This document shows positions 59,101 to 64,000 of a stretch of 64,000 nt of DNA, piece after piece. The position numbers and the translations under genes are program-made. Location: the NCBI GenBank assembly GCA_001584585.1, contig LSYV01000002.1, positions 2,598,630 to 2,662,629 on the forward strand, in the 5' to 3' direction. This stretch comes from Gonium pectorale (lineage: Eukaryota > Chlorophyta > Chlorophyceae > Chlamydomonadales > Volvocaceae). The notes under the pieces are model-generated. The model was given only the letters and a program-made list of their open reading frames with translations. It ran no database searches and had not been told where the DNA came from. Numbering within the stretch: the first letter of the stretch is position 1; every line of letters starts with the position of its first letter.

Positions 59101-59758
59101 CTTGCACCACACCCTCTTGCGCGGGAAAATGCCTTCCGGCTGCCTAGCACTCCCACGCCACCTGTCATACAAGCATATACAAGAATGCATGCAACTTGGC
59201 GAGCAGGAGGAGGTTCGCCCGTCCGTCCCCAGTCCATGCTTAATACACACCCTTCAAGGAGGCACCGTCTCAGCTGCGTGCCTTACGTCTGCAGGTACAG
59301 CGCAGGCACAATTGTCCCCTAGCCCTTTATCCATCAAGCCAGCGATACTTCCGGTGTTAGCGCGCCGCCACTACCTCAAGTTCCTCCTGCTGTCCCACAG
59401 TACGCCTAATCCCAAATTTCACAGACTGCATTCTCTCGCGTGCCACCGAAACCACCCTGGTGATGAGAGGTGCGCCCACCGTCGCAACCAAAATCTTACC
59501 CAACATGTCTTCTCAAGACTCGTCCCTGCCCTTCTGTACCATACGAGGTACACTGCATGGCGAGGCCCCGCAGTTCAAGCAGCTGCTTGCGATATGCGCC
59601 TTCATCTCCATTACCCGTCAAGACCCATCCCTGCCTGCTATTTATTACACGGCAGTAACGGTATGACGGCAGTGATGTTGCAATGGATACATCGACCTGC
59701 AACGCTTCGTGACTTCGCTCAGCACAGCGCATGGGGCGAACGGCCTGCCAGGGGGCCT
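56136..59758. other. 3.6-kb region without a recognised gene
   Basis: Less GC-rich than the genes around it. No frame shows a known domain, and I could not build an exon chain on either strand. Features seen: a triple 11-bp tandem (gaacgaccag unit) at 58432-58464 and a TG-rich, LTR-like texture at 57470-57660. It may be a decayed transposon, a non-coding RNA locus, or simply intergenic DNA plus UTRs. Confidence 0.4.
58432..58464. repeat. 11-bp tandem repeat, three copies
   Basis: The unit gaacgaccagg/a occurs three times in a row (gaacgaccagg, gaacgaccaga, gaacgaccaga). No coding context. Confidence 0.85.
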
Positions 59759-61648
59759 TCAGTCGACATCAACTTCCTGGGCCACCTTCCCCTCGCCTTC
59801 GTCGGACGTGGCGCCCGCGGTCTGCGCTAACCGGGCCTCGATCTCGGCTAGCTTAGCTTGCAACTTCGCGTTCTCGTCTCGCAGCTGCTGAGCCTCTTGC
59901 AACAACACCGGGTTGTCGCCCACCTGTGCGGGGACACAATATAGGCTTGGGGGCAGCGTGGTACGCATAAACCCAGCATGGCAGAACACGGTTTGATGTC
60001 CCTCGAGGGCGTATGTTGGGGATGCAAACAGCTTGCTCAGACGTTCACCGAGACTAATAGGCGAACAAGAAGCTCTGTGTTATGCATGCGTGACGGAGTG
60101 CAGAAAACAGGTCTAAGATTTAGCTAGCATAGCCGGCAGCCCGTGAGCCCTCTATCGCGCCCGACCTAACGAAAAAGAACCTCTAGCAACTTAACGCTGG
60201 GGTGCTGGGCTGGGCAAGTGAACTGGGCTGAGCTCTGTGTGTATGTGTGCGGTGGCGATTATCCATCACAGTGCCCCCAACCGGTTATGACTCAGACTGA
60301 AGGCAATACTGAGGGCAATGGCAAAGGCGCTCGGTTCCTTAACATTGATGATTGCGTCTACAGAATGGAATGTGCGGTTCTGTGGAAGATTCTGTTGAAG
60401 TGTGGTTACCGAACCTACCAGGTTGTTCGCCAGAGATTCGAAGACGGGCATAAGCGCCTTCCCCGTCCCTGCGGCCACTGAAACTGCCGCAGACGCTGCC
60501 GCAGCAGCAGCTTGCCGCGATAGGGAGCCTCCCGGCACAGGCACGGGAACCGTGGCCCCGTTGGGAGTGTGGCCAGTGGGGATGGGTGCGCTTTGGCGAC
60601 GCCGCAAGCCGCCTGCGCGCAAGGCCAGATGCGATCAGGCCAAAACGCTGTCCAACCTCCTAAACAGCCTTGCGGCTGAGCAAGAGGTCGCGAACGCACC
60701 TGAGGCGGGAGGATCTACGATGTGAGGCTGCACCACCGCCTGCTGCTCATCTGGGTCGTACTTCTTGATGAGCGAGGCAATCCGGTCAAACCTTGTCGAG
60801 TCCTGGGTGCGGGGATATGGTTGGACATGATCACTGTCAGGAGATGACGGCTGTTTGCCATAAGATGCCCCCCAAGGTTTGCTCCGTGACCAAGGATGCT
60901 CTCACCTTCAGCTCCTTCACCATCTTGCGCTTTGCGTCCATGAGCTTGCGGAGGAAGCGCTCGTCACGCGCCTCTACGAGCCGCAGCACCCACAGAAACG
61001 CCTTGAAGACAAGCGCCGATACGAGCGGCACCGCGAACGCGGCCAGAATGGTGAGAGACTTCTGGTACCACTTCTGGGTGCCGACTTGCTGCAACTGAGG
61101 AAAGGATGCAGGCGAGAACAGCACGCCATGTCCAGCCTCAGAGATCACTGGGTGTAAACGCTAGCAAAAAATCTGTTACGGTACCACTCATTCCCCTAGC
61201 ATTCTCCAAAAACTGTGTGCATTTACGTTGAACCGTACGTGCTGGACGTTTACTTGCCAACATGCGTCAGAGGCAGGGGAGTGCTCGGGCTTACGTAGGC
61301 TGTCAGCAGTATTGCGACGCAGAATCCGGTGGCCGTGATCCAAAAGCCGATGTTGCTGCAGGAGTCCATACTCCTGCGCCGCTTCATGCGCCGATCCTGC
61401 GGGTTGCGGCAGCACATGAAGTCAATCCCGGAAACGACCAGCCCTTACGGCGATAAGTGGCGCCTGATAGCACAGCAGCAGCCATGGCTGCCCGGGGGTT
61501 CTGGGAGGGGGTTCTGGGAAGGCGTTTGGGTTTTGAGACGGCACGCCCCTACCAGGATCTTGGCGCTCTCCTTCTCCAGCCGCTCAAACGACTTCTCATA
61601 GTTCGCATAGTATGCCTCCGTCCCTTGGCGAGAAAGTAGGCCCCCCAT
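59759..61648 (-). CDS. Lunapark-like ER three-way-junction protein without zinc ribbon
   Basis: Six exons in phase: 61648-61553, 61396-61295, 61094-60906, 60802-60700, 60612-60419, 59923-59759; 282 residues. The start MGGLLSRQG is the Lunapark signature (an N-myristoylation-like Gly2), followed by a coiled coil (EKSFERLEKESAKI). Two membrane hairpin segments follow (NIGFWITATGFCVAILLTAY and ILAAFAVPLVSALVFKAFLW), then the second coiled coil (ERFLRKLMDAKRKMVKELK) and the family block FDRIASLIKKYDPDE. Lunapark stabilises three-way junctions of tubular ER. In other members a Cys4 zinc ribbon follows the block VGD.P; here VGDNP runs straight into a coiled coil (LLQEAQQLRDENAKLQAKL) and an acidic end. 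No CxxC pair exists in the joined protein. Confidence 0.85.
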
Positions 61649-62049
61649 GGACAGTGATCGGCGGGCAGTTTGGGCCACTATCACGGCCTAACCATCCAGC
61701 AAGGAAAGAGATCAACAGAACATACTGTGCTGCCTAGCGGCTTGGTGCAGAATAAAGACAGCTTGGGATGAAACGACCTGTGACGAACTGAAACTCACAG
61801 AGAGTATGCAGAGTAGCTTTATGTGTGAGTCTGCTGGTTGAGATTATATTCATCTGTGCATCAGGTCTCAGTGCATCAGGAAGTAAGAGGCAGCACAGGT
61901 TCCAACTAAAAGCGCTTGCTTACACACCTTCTTCCCCCTGCAAGACAAGTGCTTGACTTGATTTGTATGCAGCATATTCAGCTTACGAGCATGTCCATGA
62001 ATGAATTAACTATGAGAAGGGTTCCTTTCTAGCGCCGGCGTAACACACG
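61649..62049. promoter_or_regulatory. Divergent promoter region between Lunapark and midasin
   Basis: The two start codons are 401 bp apart on opposite strands. The stretch is AT-richer than the flanking exons. Role inferred from orientation; no specific motif identified. Confidence 0.4.
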
Positions 62050-64000
62050 ATGGAAGCCCTATCCAGCTTTTTGGAGCGATATCCGAATGCTAGGGATGAG
62101 CCGGGGCTGGCGGCGGTGCTGTCCGGGCAGGTTCGTTCAGCAGATGCAGTGGTCTCGGGCGGCGGCCGGCGGCGGCCCTCTAGACGGGGCCTCGCATACG
62201 AGCGCCGATCATACTATGCCGGCTTACGTGGCGGCGGACCCTGTTCTGCTGCTGCAGGCGTCACTGGACCACGTGGCGACAGCCCTGGAGGCCCTCCTAA
62301 CGCAACCCGTGTACACGCTGGCACTTGGGGGAGCGCTACGCAGCTGCGGCTCCCTGCTGCGTCTCCTGAGCTTCTTGGTGGAGCGCAGGCTCGCAGCCAC
62401 CCCCTTGGCCGATGAAGGGGGCTTCACGGCTATGCTCGTGACCGTACTGGAGCTGGCGCCACACTGCAGCAGGTACATGGCCTCTTCGCTGACAGTCACT
62501 GGGTTGGTCAGCATCATTCGCTTCCCGGGCAAAGTACCCATGTGACTCGGAGGGCTGGCACGGCAGCCATGCTTTCCTTCGCGTGGTGTGTTTTGCTAAC
62601 TGGTAGCACGTTTCCTCACGACAGGGTGGTCCAGCGGTACCTGGAGGCCAGCACGCCGCCGCAGGAGCTTGCCCTGCTCGGCGATGCTGTGCAGGGCTCG
62701 GCCGCGGCGCATGTGGACCTCGTGTCGGTGGCGCTGCGCGCGCTCCAGCTGCTGCCCCTGTTGCGGCAGCACCCCGCCTGGGCCGCCGGCTCGTTCATGC
62801 GGCTGCTGCACCACCAGGCAAGGGATCGTCACATTCCTGCGGGGATGGACATCTAGTGGTTCATACGCTTGCGATCGTTGGGAGCGCCCAGGCTCATAAC
62901 CCATGCGACACGCCTTCTGTCGATAACGCACCGCTGTGCGCCTGTGAAGCAGTATACTTCAAGTTGTAGGTACTGTAGGAGGCACTGGGAGTTGCGCGCT
63001 CGCTCACGTCCTGCGGCCTTCTTCGCTCCCTGTCACGTGCCCTTGCAGTCGTCGGAGGTCCGCTGGGCGTCCCTGCAGGCGGTTGCCCTGCTGCTCAGCA
63101 TGGCGAGTGGTAGCGATGGCGCTGGGTGTTGGCGTGCTATGTAAAGTGGCGCTGCCACAGGCTTGCCATGCGGAGTACAGTCAATGCTCGTTGCTATGTG
63201 CCTTCAATCTGGTTGCCTTGCACAAATATGCGCTGTTCTCTTCCCGCGTCGCATGCACTTTTGCTATGCAGAGCGATGCCAGCCGCTCCGCCCTGGCCAG
63301 CCGGCTGCTGACGGCGGAGGAGCAGGTGCGGGCCCTGGCCTCATGGCAGGCTCGCCGCAACGCGGTGGCTCTGGAGCAGGCGGCAATGTGGCTGAACGTG
63401 CCTTCGACGTGCTCCCACTGCCGCCCCGAGGTAGCATGCGACGGCCTGGCGCAGCCGGCGAGCAGCGAAGCTGCAGGCGCGGCGGAGGACCCATGGGCCA
63501 GTCGCAGCGGCGCGCCGGTCGCGGCGGACCCTTTCGGTCTGCCGCCGGCGCGCGGGTTTGTGGAGGTGTGCGGCATTGAGTTGGCGTGCCGTGACGCACC
63601 AGAAGCCGGCGGTGGCTTGGCTGCGCCTCAGGCCGGCCCTGGCATCGGCGCGTCGGCGCCGGAGCCCGGCCATGACGCCTCGGGGACCATTTCAGCGGGC
63701 CACTGCTTTGTGGCCACCAGCACCGTTCGGCGCAACTTGGAGGCGGCTGCGCTTGTGCTGTGCCAGGGCCTGCCGCTGCTGCTGGAGGGGCCCCCTGGCG
63801 CGGGCAAGACCCGGCTTATCGAGGAGCTGGCGGCTCGTACGGGCAACGCCGGGACCATGGTGCGGGTGCACCTGGACGACCAGATGGACGCGAAGAGCCT
63901 GCTAGGGGCCTACGTGTGTACGGCTGTGCCCGGGGAGTTTGCCTGGCAGCCCGGGCCGCTCACGCAGGCGGTTTCGGAGGGTCGCTGGGTTCTGGTGGAG
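62050..64000 (+). CDS. MDN1: Midasin (MDN1/Rea1) AAA ATPase, N-terminal part, runs off the window
   Basis: The ATG at 62050 opens MEALSSFLERYPNARDEPGL. Exons: 62050 to about 62121-62130, about 62197-62472, 62625-62817, 63049 to about 63110, 63272 to beyond 64000. The last exon has the first AAA module: LLLEGPPGAGKTRLIEELA (Walker A at 63787-63810) and VHLDDQMDAKSLLGAYVCT, then VPGEFAWQPGPLTQAV and GRWVLVE, all matching midasin AAA1. Midasin is a dynein-like six-AAA protein of nearly 5,000 residues that strips assembly factors from pre-60S ribosomes in the nucleolus and nucleoplasm. Intron 3 has a GC donor (CAG|GCAAGG). The joins between exons 1-2 and 4-5 could not be fixed by phase. Confidence 0.9.

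Noticed and set aside
1..64000. Bacterial-type features (operons, CRISPR arrays, Shine-Dalgarno sites)
   Set aside because: The window is clearly eukaryotic: spliceosomal introns throughout and eukaryote-specific genes. No CRISPR-like spaced repeats were seen.

Overview
The window is nuclear DNA from a core green alga (Chlorophyta). It is GC-rich and packed with genes on both strands. Genes are cut into many short exons by introns of roughly 100-600 bp with GT-AG (and an unusual share of GC-AG) borders. Gene content fits a photosynthetic, sexual alga that is flagellated or descends from flagellates: a plant-type tryptophan synthase beta chain with a leader, an mTERF organelle regulator, a HEI10 meiotic RING protein and a QRICH2/DUF4795-type flagellar coiled-coil protein. 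All gene models below were built by hand from coding frames, splice borders and phase agreement between exons; no search was run.

Layout. 1-4330: no confident gene, one TE-like stretch. 4331-7484 (+): RRM-RRM-KH RNA-binding protein. 9623-23262 (-): a 27-exon chain, every junction in phase, that reads from a secreted/membrane-anchored RNase T2 through an unrecognised middle region into an ABC-exporter-like membrane domain and a decayed nucleotide-binding domain (2,045 residues if one gene). 23614-26988 (+): adenosine/N6-methyl-AMP deaminase-like ADAL. 28305-30121 (-): GINS subunit PSF1. 30503-34045 (+): importin-alpha/TMCO6-like ARM protein. 34975-about 37250 (-): mTERF protein. 37984-40981 (-): tryptophan synthase beta. 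42050-about 43000 (-): SPO16-like XPF-fold protein, divergent from HEI10 at 44194-46194 (+). 47781-54040 (-): QRICH2-like coiled-coil protein. 55601-56135 (-): small unknown gene. 59759-61648 (-): Lunapark lacking its zinc ribbon. 62050-64000 (+): 5' part of midasin (MDN1), cut by the window edge.

Functional themes. There is no operon. Neighbours are mainly housekeeping genes, often in divergent pairs with short shared promoters (RNase T2/ADAL, PSF1/TMCO6-like, SPO16-like/HEI10, Lunapark/midasin). The most interesting items are the RNase T2-ABC exon chain with its inactive ATPase, the head-to-head pair of two meiotic crossover (ZMM) factors, the zinc-ribbon-less Lunapark, the KAD-repeat coiled coil, and recurrent GC-AG introns in six genes. 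Most 5' and 3' UTR borders cannot be fixed from sequence alone.
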